Made by a program: the position numbers and the translations under genes | Notes under the pieces: generated by a model | Database searches by the model: none | What the model saw: only the letters and a program-made list of their open reading frames with translations | What the model was told of the DNA's origin: nothing | In this document: positions 35,087 to 43,146 of the stretch, one piece after another | Layout of the letters: each line of letters starts with the position of its first letter | Position numbering within the stretch: the first letter of the stretch is position 1 | Source: Pseudalkalibacillus salsuginis | Lineage (GTDB): Bacteria > Bacillota > Bacilli > Bacillales > Fictibacillaceae | Assembly (NCBI RefSeq): GCF_021646685.1 | Contig: NZ_JAKJHW010000002.1 | Span: forward strand, 372,001 to 436,000 | Reading direction: 5' to 3' | Length of the DNA stretch: 64,000 nucleotides

Positions 35087-37192
35087 TTAAGCTGTAATCG
35101 CTTGATTGATCAATTCCACTACACTCTTGCGATCCTCTGACAAAATCAGGCGATCGACGTTTTGCTCGTTTGATAGCAGTTCGGTCAGTTGAGCCAGTGC
35201 TGTAAGATGCGTCTGATTGTCTATTGCCGCCAATACGATGATGAGCTGCGCCTGATGTTTCGTTTGGGATGAAAAATGGACCGGCTCTTTCAGCCGTAAC
35301 AGGCTCATCCCCAATCGCTCGACACCTGCTTCCGGGCGGGCGTGAGGAATTGCGATCCGGGGAGCGATGACAATGTATGGGCCAAGCTCCTTCACGTTTT
35401 CGATCATCGCGTCTACATAACCCGTACGGATCGAATCCAAATCGACTAAAGGCTGTGCAGCGAGCCTTATTGATTCCTCCCAATCAGCTACATGGTCTTC
35501 GAGCTGGATCGTTTCTTCTGTCAATAATTCATTGAGCATAGGTTTCCGTAGCTCCTTTGTTTTTGGTGATTTTGTCTCTAATAATGCCGATATTTCCCTT
35601 TTCAATTCCTCTTTTCCATTTACTGTTGCATACTTTTCAACGACTTCCAGCACCCGATCCGGTAAATCCTTCACCCTTGCATCCTGACCAAAAAGCTCGT
35701 TCATCCGCTGGAATACGTATTCTTTTTCGATAGTCGATAAAATCGCCGGTACATGGATGACTGGAATGATTCTCGGTTTGATGAAATTGGTTGAAAAAAT
35801 CACATCTACATCGAAATCCTTCGCCTGGAACTCTCTCATAGAAAGCGTTTCGATGACTTCAAGTCCGGTAATCAAGTTTTCCAACTGTGCTTTCAGCATG
35901 TTGGACGTACCGATTCCATTTTCACAAACGATGATGGCTCTGTATTTCGTCTCGACCTGCTTTTTTTCTTTTGTAAGCCAGCCTCCAAAATGTAGGGTGA
36001 TGTAGGCGATTTCCTCATCAGGGATCGGTTCGCCGACGTAATACTCCAGGTGAAGCATGACCCGCTTCGTCAAATGATAGATGTCCTGGTAGTTCTCCTG
36101 GATGCTTTGGGACAATTCATTACCGATCTTAACGCCATATTTCAAGCGATAATAAGTCGGTTTGATATGTGAAATGAGATTCTCTTCAAGTCCCTTTCGA
36201 TCATCAAAAATGACACATGCATAGGTTTGGAAGTCAGAAACCATACGGTGGACCACTTTTTTAAGTCCGATTAGTTCACTTTGTGCATAACGGCTAAAAT
36301 CATCATGATGGACTTTCGAGCCGAGCAGATTCATCGTAATGAAGCAAACCTCATCTTCAGGAAGTTGGACTTCCCACATCGCTCCCAGTTTCTTCGCAAT
36401 ACGTAAGGCTGCATGATAGGCTTCCGTCTGTTGAAGCACGTTTTTCTCTTCCAGATCGACAGTAACCAATCTTTGCTGATGGATCCGTTTTAACATAATG
36501 AAGATTTGAAGCGATAAGACCTCGACCATTTCATCGGTGAGTGTCAATCCTAATTCTTTTTCCGCTTCATATAGCAGTGTTTTGACTGAACCTCTTTTAT
36601 CCTGCTCCAAGCCTCCATCCTCCGCCTGGATCATCCGCAGCACTTCATTTCGCAAAAACGGCCATTCTTTATGTGAAAGGACCGTTGTCAGAACATCTGA
36701 CACCATTCTTCTTTTGGTTTCTTCAGGTCCATCCAGCATATAGCCTGAACCAGGTTTGTATTGCAGATTTAAATCGTTACTTTTGAATTCTTGCTTGATT
36801 GATTTGAGAGCTTCAGCAACCGTACCCCGGCTCATGCCAGTCGTCTCCATGAACCGATCCATGGAAGCATTCTGCTCTTCCAATAGAATGATAGCTTTGA
36901 TCAGCAGTTCACGCTCTTGTTTGGATAATTGATATTGCCAACCATCGAACCCATCATGGTGATGACCCTCTACTTTAGCGCTCGTACTTCCAGGCAAGTA
37001 AAGGCCTTTGCCGCGGATATTTTGGACTGGCTCCAAGTTTTGATTTTCCAACCAATTGTTGATTTGATGCAAATCATAATAGATGGTACGCTGAGAAACC
37101 CTCATCTTTTTGACTAATTCCTTTGTCGGGATGGGAGTATGGGATTGTTGAATGATGGATAATAAGTGTGCACGTCTTTTATCCAATACCAT
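35087..37192 (-). CDS. PRD-containing transcription regulator with C-terminal EIIA
   Basis: 701 residues, layout as in MtlR/LicR: N-terminal HTH (R-A-H-L-L-S-I-I-Q and V-S-Q-R-T-I-Y-Y-D-L), a second HTH, two PRD domains (about 190-410), a EIIB-Gat-like domain (R-A-I-I-V-C-E-N-G-I-G-T-S-N, Cys ~428) and an EIIA domain of the mannitol/fructose type at ~550-701. The EIIA phospho-His is H617 in I-A-I-P-H-A-R-P-E. It activates its own operon when the sugar is present and PTS phosphorylation states allow. Because no separate EIIA gene is present, its EIIA domain may also feed phosphate to EIIB. It lies 20 bases before the EIIB gene. Confidence 0.93.
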   Translation of the reverse strand: MVLDKRRAHLLSIIQQSHTPIPTKELVKKMRVSQRTIYYDLHQINNWLENQNLEPVQNIRGKGLYLPGSTSAKVEGHHHDGFDGWQYQLSKQERELLIKAIILLEEQNASMDRFMETTGMSRGTVAEALKSIKQEFKSNDLNLQYKPGSGYMLDGPEETKRRMVSDVLTTVLSHKEWPFLRNEVLRMIQAEDGGLEQDKRGSVKTLLYEAEKELGLTLTDEMVEVLSLQIFIMLKRIHQQRLVTVDLEEKNVLQQTEAYHAALRIAKKLGAMWEVQLPEDEVCFITMNLLGSKVHHDDFSRYAQSELIGLKKVVHRMVSDFQTYACVIFDDRKGLEENLISHIKPTYYRLKYGVKIGNELSQSIQENYQDIYHLTKRVMLHLEYYVGEPIPDEEIAYITLHFGGWLTKEKKQVETKYRAIIVCENGIGTSNMLKAQLENLITGLEVIETLSMREFQAKDFDVDVIFSTNFIKPRIIPVIHVPAILSTIEKEYVFQRMNELFGQDARVKDLPDRVLEVVEKYATVNGKEELKREISALLETKSPKTKELRKPMLNELLTEETIQLEDHVADWEESIRLAAQPLVDLDSIRTGYVDAMIENVKELGPYIVIAPRIAIPHARPEAGVERLGMSLLRLKEPVHFSSQTKHQAQLIIVLAAIDNQTHLTALAQLTELLSNEQNVDRLILSEDRKSVVELINQAITA

Positions 37193-37480
37193 GGGGACAC
37201 CCCTTATCTATAAATCTAAATTTGCATAATTGTACTTCAATGAATGTGATGATCATCATCCACTTCTATAATAGCGCTCATATTAAGCTATTGTAAGTGT
37301 TTTCAATGTGTAAATATTGTAAAGTAAAAGTTTGCAAAACTATACCCATATATATGCAGACAGTCGAACGTGAAAAACCGGATGGAAGTGCTCTATGAGC
37401 GCCCAACTATGCACAGACAAGGACATACGTTTTTATGGATGGTTTCTTTTTTGATGTTCCAGGGATTTTTAAAACACAAT
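37193..37480. other. Upstream region of the PTS operon
   Basis: About 290 AT-rich bases. A possible minus-strand promoter, TTGAAA followed by AATATG, lies around 37277-37304. No cre site was found. The remainder shows nothing recognisable. Confidence 0.35.
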
Positions 37481-37690
37481 AAAAGCGTAAGCTCCTTGAT
37501 CAGCCACGAAGGTCACTGAAAGACCGACGAAGAGGCTCGAACCAAACAAAGTTCGGTTTTGCGTGGGTAACACTTCGACCTAAATCAATGTGTCGGCCGC
37601 CGCAGGAAGACTGAGTGATCCAAGTGGTTGGGCGGTGGAGCTAGACATCACTTCATCGAAACCAAATTTTTATACCTTCTTATCTTTTAA
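37481..37690 (+). repeat. Dispersed ~210-bp repeat, copy 1
   Basis: The segment from AAAAGCGTAAGCTCC to a T-rich tail recurs at 39007-39214 with roughly 85 % identity, including the shared core GGCTCGAACCAAACAAAG, the segment AACACTTCGACCTAAATC and the closing GGAGCTAGACAT. Ends AGCTCC and GGAGCT are complementary. It is the type of noncoding repeat seen scattered between genes in Bacillaceae. No open frame is kept between copies. Confidence 0.85.
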
Positions 37691-37800
37691 AGAAAACTTT
37701 GCTCAGCCAATCCTTGGCGGAAAGTTGAGCCTTAGTTCGTAAACTTTTCTGCTACGCCGGTTAGCTACATCGCTGAAAAGTCATACTTTCTTAACGTACA

Positions 37801-37840
37801 AAAAACCTGAGCGGTGTTGAAATTCACCACTCAGGTTTTT
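37801..37840 (-). terminator. Bidirectional terminator after the LysR gene
   Basis: AAAAACCTGAG at 37801-37811 pairs with CTCAGGTTTTT at 37830-37840, extended inward by GGTG/CACC. T runs lie on both strands. It is 23 bases past the LysR stop. Confidence 0.9.
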
Positions 37841-37862
37841 AATAGGTTCACAACTTTTTTTC

Positions 37863-38768
37863 TTAAACCTTAATGCTTTTTCCTTCATTGATCATTGATT
37901 TTGTCAACTCAATAAATGCTGCAACCGCCGGGGATACAGTATGGAGGTTAGGGAGTGCCAACCCAATTGTCCGAAAGGTTTCTTCTTTTAACTCGATCTG
38001 AACCAAATCTTTGTTGGCATGTATGACAATCTCTGGTACGATGCTTATCCCCAGGTTTTTTTCCACCATGGCGATAATGGTTTGATTATCTGCAATTTCA
38101 CAATATACATTCGGCTTAAGTTTATTTGTCTTGAAAAGCTCCCTTATCAAATCATCACAGCCAGCCTTTGGCATTATAAATGGGTCTGAAGAAATATCGT
38201 GGACACTGATCTGTTTTTCACTTATCAAGGGGTGTGAACCAGGCAAAATAACATGAAGGTGATCATCAAATAATGGTATGAAATCCAGGTTTTCAGCATG
38301 ATTAGCAGTCAGAAAACTAATATCGATGACATTGGACGATACCATTTTTTTAAGGTCATGGTACCCACCCTCATGGAATTCAACCTGTATTGCAGGATAC
38401 ATGGTATGAAACTTTTCTATGATTGAAGGCAGCAAGTATGCTGATACACTTGGAAACGTACCAATCCGAATCATTCCAATTTCCAGACCATTCAACCTGC
38501 CTGCCTCTTGTTTCATTTTTTCTGACAGATTTAGGATTTCTCTGATATAAGTCAGGATCCTTTCCCCTTCATCCGTTAACGAAACGCCAGTACGCCCCCT
38601 CTTCAAAAGTGTAAGGTCGAGTTCAGCTTCCAGGCCCTTTACAGCATGACTGACAGCAGATTGAGTAAGACCAAGTTCATCTCCGGCTTTAGTAAAACTT
38701 CCTAAATCGATAACTTTTTTAAAGATTTCGTATTGAAGTAAGGTCACATTAACACATCCATTTTCCAT
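37863..38768 (-). CDS. LysR-family transcription regulator
   Basis: About 295-301 residues; start not certain (ATG 38768 or GTG 38747, neither with a strong site). The HTH is clear: G-S-F-T-K-A-G-D-E-L-G-L-T-Q-S-A-V-S-H-A-V-K-G-L-E. A standard LysR effector domain follows (I-R-I-G-T-F-P-S-V-S-A-Y-L-L-P and F-I-M-P-K-A-G-C-D-D). It is divergent from a small plus-strand frame and the PhzF-family gene, with the shared upstream region at 38769-38860 rich in ATTAAT palindromes. It may control the PhzF gene, which is inference. Confidence 0.9.
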   Translation of the reverse strand: MENGCVNVTLLQYEIFKKVIDLGSFTKAGDELGLTQSAVSHAVKGLEAELDLTLLKRGRTGVSLTDEGERILTYIREILNLSEKMKQEAGRLNGLEIGMIRIGTFPSVSAYLLPSIIEKFHTMYPAIQVEFHEGGYHDLKKMVSSNVIDISFLTANHAENLDFIPLFDDHLHVILPGSHPLISEKQISVHDISSDPFIMPKAGCDDLIRELFKTNKLKPNVYCEIADNQTIIAMVEKNLGISIVPEIVIHANKDLVQIELKEETFRTIGLALPNLHTVSPAVAAFIELTKSMINEGKSIKV

Positions 38769-38859
38769 TAAATTAATTCATCTTAATCATTATAAACATT
38801 CATTTGATTAATGTAAAATCCTAACATATGATTAATATAAGAAAAGGGAGGTAATACAC

Positions 38860-38994
38860 ATAAAAAAAAATGGATTAACTATTTTATTGATTGTTTTGAT
38901 TCTTGCAGGTTATTTTAAAATGACAGCTGAAAGTAATATGGAGTTGACAAAAAACGATGATCATAAGATCCATGTAATCCCTATGTCCCCTTAA
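38860..38994 (+). CDS. Possible secreted peptide precursor with ATA in start position
   Basis: A 44-codon frame, K-K-N-G-L-T-I-L-L-I-V-L-I-L-A-G, then a polar tail ending H-V-I-P-M-S-P. Two Lys and a hydrophobic core resemble the signal of exported peptide precursors such as Phr. AGGGAGGT (38845-38852) lies at ideal distance from codon ATA at 38860; there is no ATG in that place. Either ATA is the real start, or the ATG was lost by a point change and the gene is dead. No Rap-like receptor is nearby. It lies 90 bases from the divergent LysR gene. Confidence 0.35.
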   Translation: MKKNGLTILLIVLILAGYFKMTAESNMELTKNDDHKIHVIPMSP

Positions 38995-39006
38995 ATCCAC
39001 ATAAAG

Positions 39007-39214
39007 AAAAGCACAAGCGCCCTGGTTAACCACGAAGGTCACTGGAAGTCCGACGAGGAGGCTCGAACCAAACAAAGTTCGGTTCTACGAGGGTAACACT
39101 TCGACCTAAATCAATGTGTCGACCGCCGCATGAAGACTGAAGTGATCCAAATGGTTGGGCGATGGAGCTAGACATTTCTTACAGCAACCAAAATTTTTAT
39201 ACTTTCTTATCTTT
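39007..39214 (+). repeat. Dispersed ~210-bp repeat, copy 2
   Basis: Second copy of the element at 37481-37690, in the same orientation, 1.5 kb away. It ends about 24 bases before the PhzF-family start codon, so it forms most of that gene's leader. Confidence 0.85.
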
Positions 39215-39237
39215 AAAAAGTATCGAGGAGGATATAA

Positions 39238-40155
39238 ATGAAAACTTTAAATTATACGTTAGTCGATGTGTTCACCACAAAACCATTTGGAGGAAATCAA
39301 TTGGCGGTGTTTGAAGAAGAATCAAACTTGACCCATGAATCCATGCAGATGATAGCCAGGGAATTAAATTTATCGGAAACGGTGTTTATCCGTAATCCTA
39401 ATGATCCAAAAAAAGAAAGAAGGTTAAGTATATTTACACCTCAAGTTGAATTGCCTATGGCTGGCCATCCGACTATAGGTGCAGCATACGTAATGGCTGA
39501 AAAAGGCATGATTGAAACTAATACTGGTATAAATGAGTGGGTATTTGAAGAAGGCGTCGGGGATGTACCTGTAACAGTTGAAATGTTGGATAACGGTATA
39601 TTGAAAGTAGAAATGGAACAACCATTACCTTCCTTTGGTGATGAATATACTGATAGGGAACTAGCGGCAAAACTGTTATCTCTTTCCTTGGACGAATTGG
39701 ATCCAACCCTTCCACTTCAAACCGTTTCATCAGGGGTGCCTTTCCTGTACATCCCTGTCCATTCACTATCCGCAATGAAAAAGATCAACTTTCGTACCGA
39801 TGTATGGGAAAAATATTTTAGTGAGAACCCTAATACGAAACATATTTTCACATTTACAACGGAAACAGAAGAGCCACAATCTACAGTTCATAGCAGGATG
39901 TTCGCGCCTGCGATGGGTATATCTGAGGATCCTGCAACAGGTGCAGCAAGCGGACCTCTAGGCGCTTATTTAGTTAAGCATGGCGTCGTGCCTTCTGCTG
40001 CTGATGGTATTCATACGATAAGAAGTGAACAAGGAATAGAGATGGGAAGACCGAGTTTTATCGATATATCCATAGTGAAGGAAGACAATAAAATCAAAAC
40101 AGTTAAAATAGGCGGAAAATCAATAATCATGGGAACCGGCCAGCTTTACTTATAG
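39238..40155 (+). CDS. PhzF-family isomerase-like protein
   Basis: 305 residues; GAGGAGG before ATG 39238. The PhzF fold is a two-lobed diaminopimelate-epimerase-like barrel. Signatures include D-V-F-T-T-K-P-F-G-G-N-Q-L-A-V-F at the N terminus, catalytic E in L-N-L-S-E-T-V-F, L-P-M-A-G-H-P-T-I-G-A-A and, late, S-E-D-P-A-T-G-A-A-S-G-P-L-G. The role of most non-phenazine members is unknown; no phenazine genes are nearby. The leader contains a copy of the ~210-bp repeat. The gene is followed by an imperfect hairpin. Confidence 0.92.
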   Translation: MKTLNYTLVDVFTTKPFGGNQLAVFEEESNLTHESMQMIARELNLSETVFIRNPNDPKKERRLSIFTPQVELPMAGHPTIGAAYVMAEKGMIETNTGINEWVFEEGVGDVPVTVEMLDNGILKVEMEQPLPSFGDEYTDRELAAKLLSLSLDELDPTLPLQTVSSGVPFLYIPVHSLSAMKKINFRTDVWEKYFSENPNTKHIFTFTTETEEPQSTVHSRMFAPAMGISEDPATGAASGPLGAYLVKHGVVPSAADGIHTIRSEQGIEMGRPSFIDISIVKEDNKIKTVKIGGKSIIMGTGQLYL

Positions 40156-40194
40156 AACAAGATAGCTAATCACTCTTTTGAAAAACATTCGTTC

Positions 40195-40229
40195 AGCCTT
40201 CTGAAATTAATCCCTTTTTTCAGGAGGCT
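40195..40229 (+). terminator. Hairpin after the PhzF-family gene
   Basis: AGCCTTCTGAA (40195-40205) pairs with TTCAGGAGGCT (40219-40229) with one T-G pair. The T tail is weak, so termination is probable but not certain. Confidence 0.5.
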
Positions 40230-40433
40230 ATTCTAATGTTCCGAAGTAGTCTCTCCTTCTTAAATCCCTTATGGATTATGGAACCCACCCCTTCAAATGG
40301 CTAACATGGACATTCAGATTTTGGGAACGTCGAAATAATAAAAAGACCATAGTAGATATTCATTCTAATATGGTCAATATCATACGTGTTTGGAAATTGA
40401 TCTTTCAACAGAACAAAGGAAATGAAAGAAAAA

Positions 40434-40931
40434 TCATATTTCCTTAACGATCTTCTTTCCTTTCATTCTCAGTATGAAAAACCCTATCCCATTGATTAAT
40501 ATTAACCCAAAAACAGTATTTCCTAGAGGTGCCCAACCATCCTCTCCTGTGAATAGAAGCGCTAAAAGAACCTTCCCGATCAATGTTACGTTTAAAATGA
40601 CCAAACCCAATTTTATCGACTTCTTCCAAAAAGCTATCAGGATTGAGACGACAAATACCATCATGAATGCAATCGTCAATGCAAATGTTACCGGATTACT
40701 CAACAACATCTGCTCATATTCCAAGACTTTCTCCATTTGAGGATTAATCTTTTCTGGTGCAGGGAACCAGAACATACTACTCATCATCAAAACGAATGTC
40801 AAAATGACCCCTTTCATTCTCCGTATATATGCAAAGTATACAAGTATGATTAGGAAAACCGGACGGATATACCAACTCAACGGATTTAAATGCCGCTCAA
40901 AAGCCCAATTAAGCATCTCCTGGAAATCCAC
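40434..40931 (-). CDS. Membrane protein of unknown function in the TetR operon
   Basis: 165 residues from GTG 40931, where AAGGAG has eight-base spacing; the GTG at 40940 overlaps the TetR stop but is too close to that site. Four to five membrane helices: one near residue 20-40, one at 40-55, one at ~85-105 and two in the last 55 residues (V-F-G-L-I-L-I-N-G-I-G-F-F-I-L). A short Lys-rich tail follows. No family is recognised. It is translated right after the TetR gene and is probably its regulated target. Confidence 0.7.
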   Translation of the reverse strand: MDFQEMLNWAFERHLNPLSWYIRPVFLIILVYFAYIRRMKGVILTFVLMMSSMFWFPAPEKINPQMEKVLEYEQMLLSNPVTFALTIAFMMVFVVSILIAFWKKSIKLGLVILNVTLIGKVLLALLFTGEDGWAPLGNTVFGLILINGIGFFILRMKGKKIVKEI

Positions 40932-40936
40932 TTCAA

Positions 40937-41548
40937 TCACTCCTTATTGTTTTGCTGAGTCAACGTACTTGCTACAGATTGGAACATCAATTCTTCAACT
41001 TGAGGGAAAATTTCTTCACCAATGTCTTGCTTATGAACGGCTATGAGAAGAGCAGACCGGATGAAACCGATAACGACATTCGGATCTGTATCAACCATCT
41101 CTCCCTTATCCTGATGCTCAGAAATATAGTTCAATAGGGGAGTTATGTTGCGCTGAAATTTTCTTTCAACAAATTTTGGCGTAACTTTTCTCTTAACCAT
41201 CTCCATTTCATCCGGATTGGTGATCAACCTATTGGTCAGTATATTTGTATTTAATTCAACTACCATCTGGTGAAGGTATGCCTTAATACCATGAAAAGCA
41301 TTCGTTGTGTTTTCAACCCTTTTCCAAATACGCTCCTCCATACCCTCGGCTTCAATTTCTAAGAGTTCCAGGTACATTGCTTCCTTCGATTCAAAAAACG
41401 CGTAAAAGGTACTTTTAGCAATACCGACTTTTTTAGTCATTTGTTCGATGGACGTTTTTTTCAACCCCTGGTGAATGAACAGCTGTTTTCCGATAGTGAG
41501 CAAATCCTTACGCAGCTTTTCCTTTTCTGCTGATTGAAAATAAGGCAT
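40937..41548 (-). CDS. TetR-family transcription repressor
   Basis: 203 residues from ATG 41548, eight bases after GGAGGGG. The N-terminal HTH is typical: G-K-Q-L-F-I-H-Q-G-L-K-K-T-S-I-E-Q-M-T-K-K-V-G-I-A-K-S-T-F-Y-A-F-F-E-S-K-E. The C-terminal ligand domain is of the kind seen in regulators of efflux or lipid genes; the ligand is unknown. A perfect inverted repeat overlapping the -10 of its promoter (41571-41599) marks autoregulation. The membrane-protein gene follows immediately. Confidence 0.92.
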   Translation of the reverse strand: MPYFQSAEKEKLRKDLLTIGKQLFIHQGLKKTSIEQMTKKVGIAKSTFYAFFESKEAMYLELLEIEAEGMEERIWKRVENTTNAFHGIKAYLHQMVVELNTNILTNRLITNPDEMEMVKRKVTPKFVERKFQRNITPLLNYISEHQDKGEMVDTDPNVVIGFIRSALLIAVHKQDIGEEIFPQVEELMFQSVASTLTQQNNKE

Positions 41549-41570
41549 GATAGAAACCCCTCCAAAAAAC

Positions 41571-41626
41571 ATAAAAACAAATTGTATTTTTGTTTTTATA
41601 ATATTCCATCACGCTCAATTTGTCAA
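41571..41626 (-). promoter_or_regulatory. TetR operon promoter with perfect palindromic operator
   Basis: Minus strand: TTGACA (41621-41626), 17 bases, TATTAT (41598-41603), a near-ideal promoter. ATAAAAACAAA (41571-41581) and TTTGTTTTTAT (41589-41599) form a perfect 11-base inverted repeat with a seven-base spacer, overlapping the -10 and the transcription start. Confidence 0.8.
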
Positions 41627-41639
41627 TTACATCCAATCA

Positions 41640-42213
41640 ATTTGTACGAGGTTTTTCCTATGAACCCTTCATACGAACATCCAACCCAGTTTTTCATGCT
41701 CGACTTGTTCTATGAACCCCTTATATGGACACATTTTAAAAAGCAGCCCCAAAAATGGTAAAGGGTTCCGTTTTGGGGTTGATAACCTTAAATGACATTT
41801 GAAAAGTCCTGTAAATTTAACACAGGGCATTTTGCTTTAATATCAAGGTTTTTCCATTCAATTAGTAAATGACACGTCAAATGGCACGATATTTTCATTG
41901 GACAATAGTTATTGTACGATCCAAGGAGCTTGCCAAAAGGAGTGCCGCTTATAATGACGTTTTTGATGTCATTTTTTCATTGATCGTTCTTACTTAATGA
42001 TGCCATTTTTCAGTTAGTAATCAATCTATAATACTGTCTACATTAATGAGCCATATTTAGCTATTCAACAATCGGGTGCAATTCAAGAATATTGGATTAC
42101 ACCAGATATTCCGTTGAAGGGGGCTTTAATGGAGTAAGAAGAAAATTAAAATCCTTTTTATAAAGACAAAAAGACTCATCAAATATTGAGTCTGTTTTAC
42201 ATACTCTATGCAA
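41640..42213. other. Noncoding stretch with an unassigned gene scrap
   Basis: Most of this stretch holds no usable frame. A plus-strand piece at about 42045-42137 reads N-E-P-Y-L-A-I-Q-Q-S-G-A-I-Q-E-Y-W-I-T-P and ends G-A-L-M-E before a stop; it looks like the C terminus of a lost protein I cannot name. A small hairpin with a T tail lies near 41953-41980. Confidence 0.35.
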
Positions 42214-42950
42214 CTATAATGTCAAAACGTATGTCATCAAGCCCGTTATTTTTGATTTTGCACCTCTAAACGGAACCCTTTGCAAAAATGGAAGCTGCTT
42301 TCTAAAATGATTCAGGTATGTTTTGTTCCTGTTCCTAACTCTAAGCCGACTGTGATTTGTCCTGTTATCGGCTAGTAATGCTAGGATTTTTTCGTCAGAG
42401 ATTGACCATGATAAAGGAGTCATTTGGACTAGAGACTGGGCAGCCCTTTAATCAAGGGTTACGGTATACGATAATCTGGAACTTTCTAGAACTCGTAACC
42501 TTGCCACTGTCTCTTTCATTGGATTAGAAATTACCTTCCCCAACAAAATATACTTCTCTTAATTCCGTCAAGGCGTTTTTTGCAGGATGACTTTGATGAC
42601 GATCCCTTCATCCTTTAATAGTTTGTTGAATTCGCTTAGTTTAGATATTCAGGACCACATCGACTTGGTTGTCTTTCAACAGAGTATTGTTAACATTAGC
42701 CACCACCCATATTTGGCCACTAAAAAATGACCCAAGACCATCCACGGATCATTCTTTATTGGAACCTAAATTCGACTGTCCGATTTCTTGACCTTCCGTT
42801 CCTTTATCGGCCGATCATCACCTATACACCGATTCAGAATCGCTTCATGCGGCGAACAGATTGGACACAGCTGGAGAATTTCATAAGGAGGAAAATAAGA
42901 TTGATGACGAACAAAATGTTTCTCAATAGAGCATCACCTCCAAAAGCATG
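42214..42950 (-). pseudogene. Decayed RlmA-type 23S rRNA guanine-N1 methyltransferase
   Basis: Pieces of one protein appear in order but in different minus-strand frames. First F-V-R-H-Q-S-Y-F followed by L-C-P-I-C-S, like the N-terminal zinc finger (about 42905-42840). Then L-L-K-D-N-Q-V-D-V-V-L-N-I and L-L-K-D-E-G-I-V-I-K-V-I, the late SAM-domain strands. Then T-E-L-R-E-V-Y-F-V-G, and last M-T-P-L-S-W-S-I-S-D-E-K with I-T-V-G-L-E. These match the RlmA layout. Several frameshifts, in-frame stops and a shortened middle part mean the gene is dead. RlmA modifies helix 35 of 23S rRNA and can affect macrolide response; an intact copy may exist elsewhere. Confidence 0.65.
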
Positions 42951-43146
42951 ATACTCTATTCTATTAAACTAGCAGGACATTGGTTTGTGCTGATGATAGA
43001 GAAAGAAACTGGTTTTTTCAGTTGATCGAATTTCTGCTAGATTCATCCCTACTCACGGGTCCTCTTGCCACGTGGGCACGCCTGGGTCTCTTTCCCGCAG
43101 GAAAAATCGAGAATGTCGTTAAAAGAAACTCGCTGGGAGCTAACAT
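42951..43146. other. Short spacer between rlmA remnant and LysR gene
   Basis: About 200 bases with nothing recognised; a frame with plausible composition runs to the left end of the LysR gene without a start. Confidence 0.4.
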
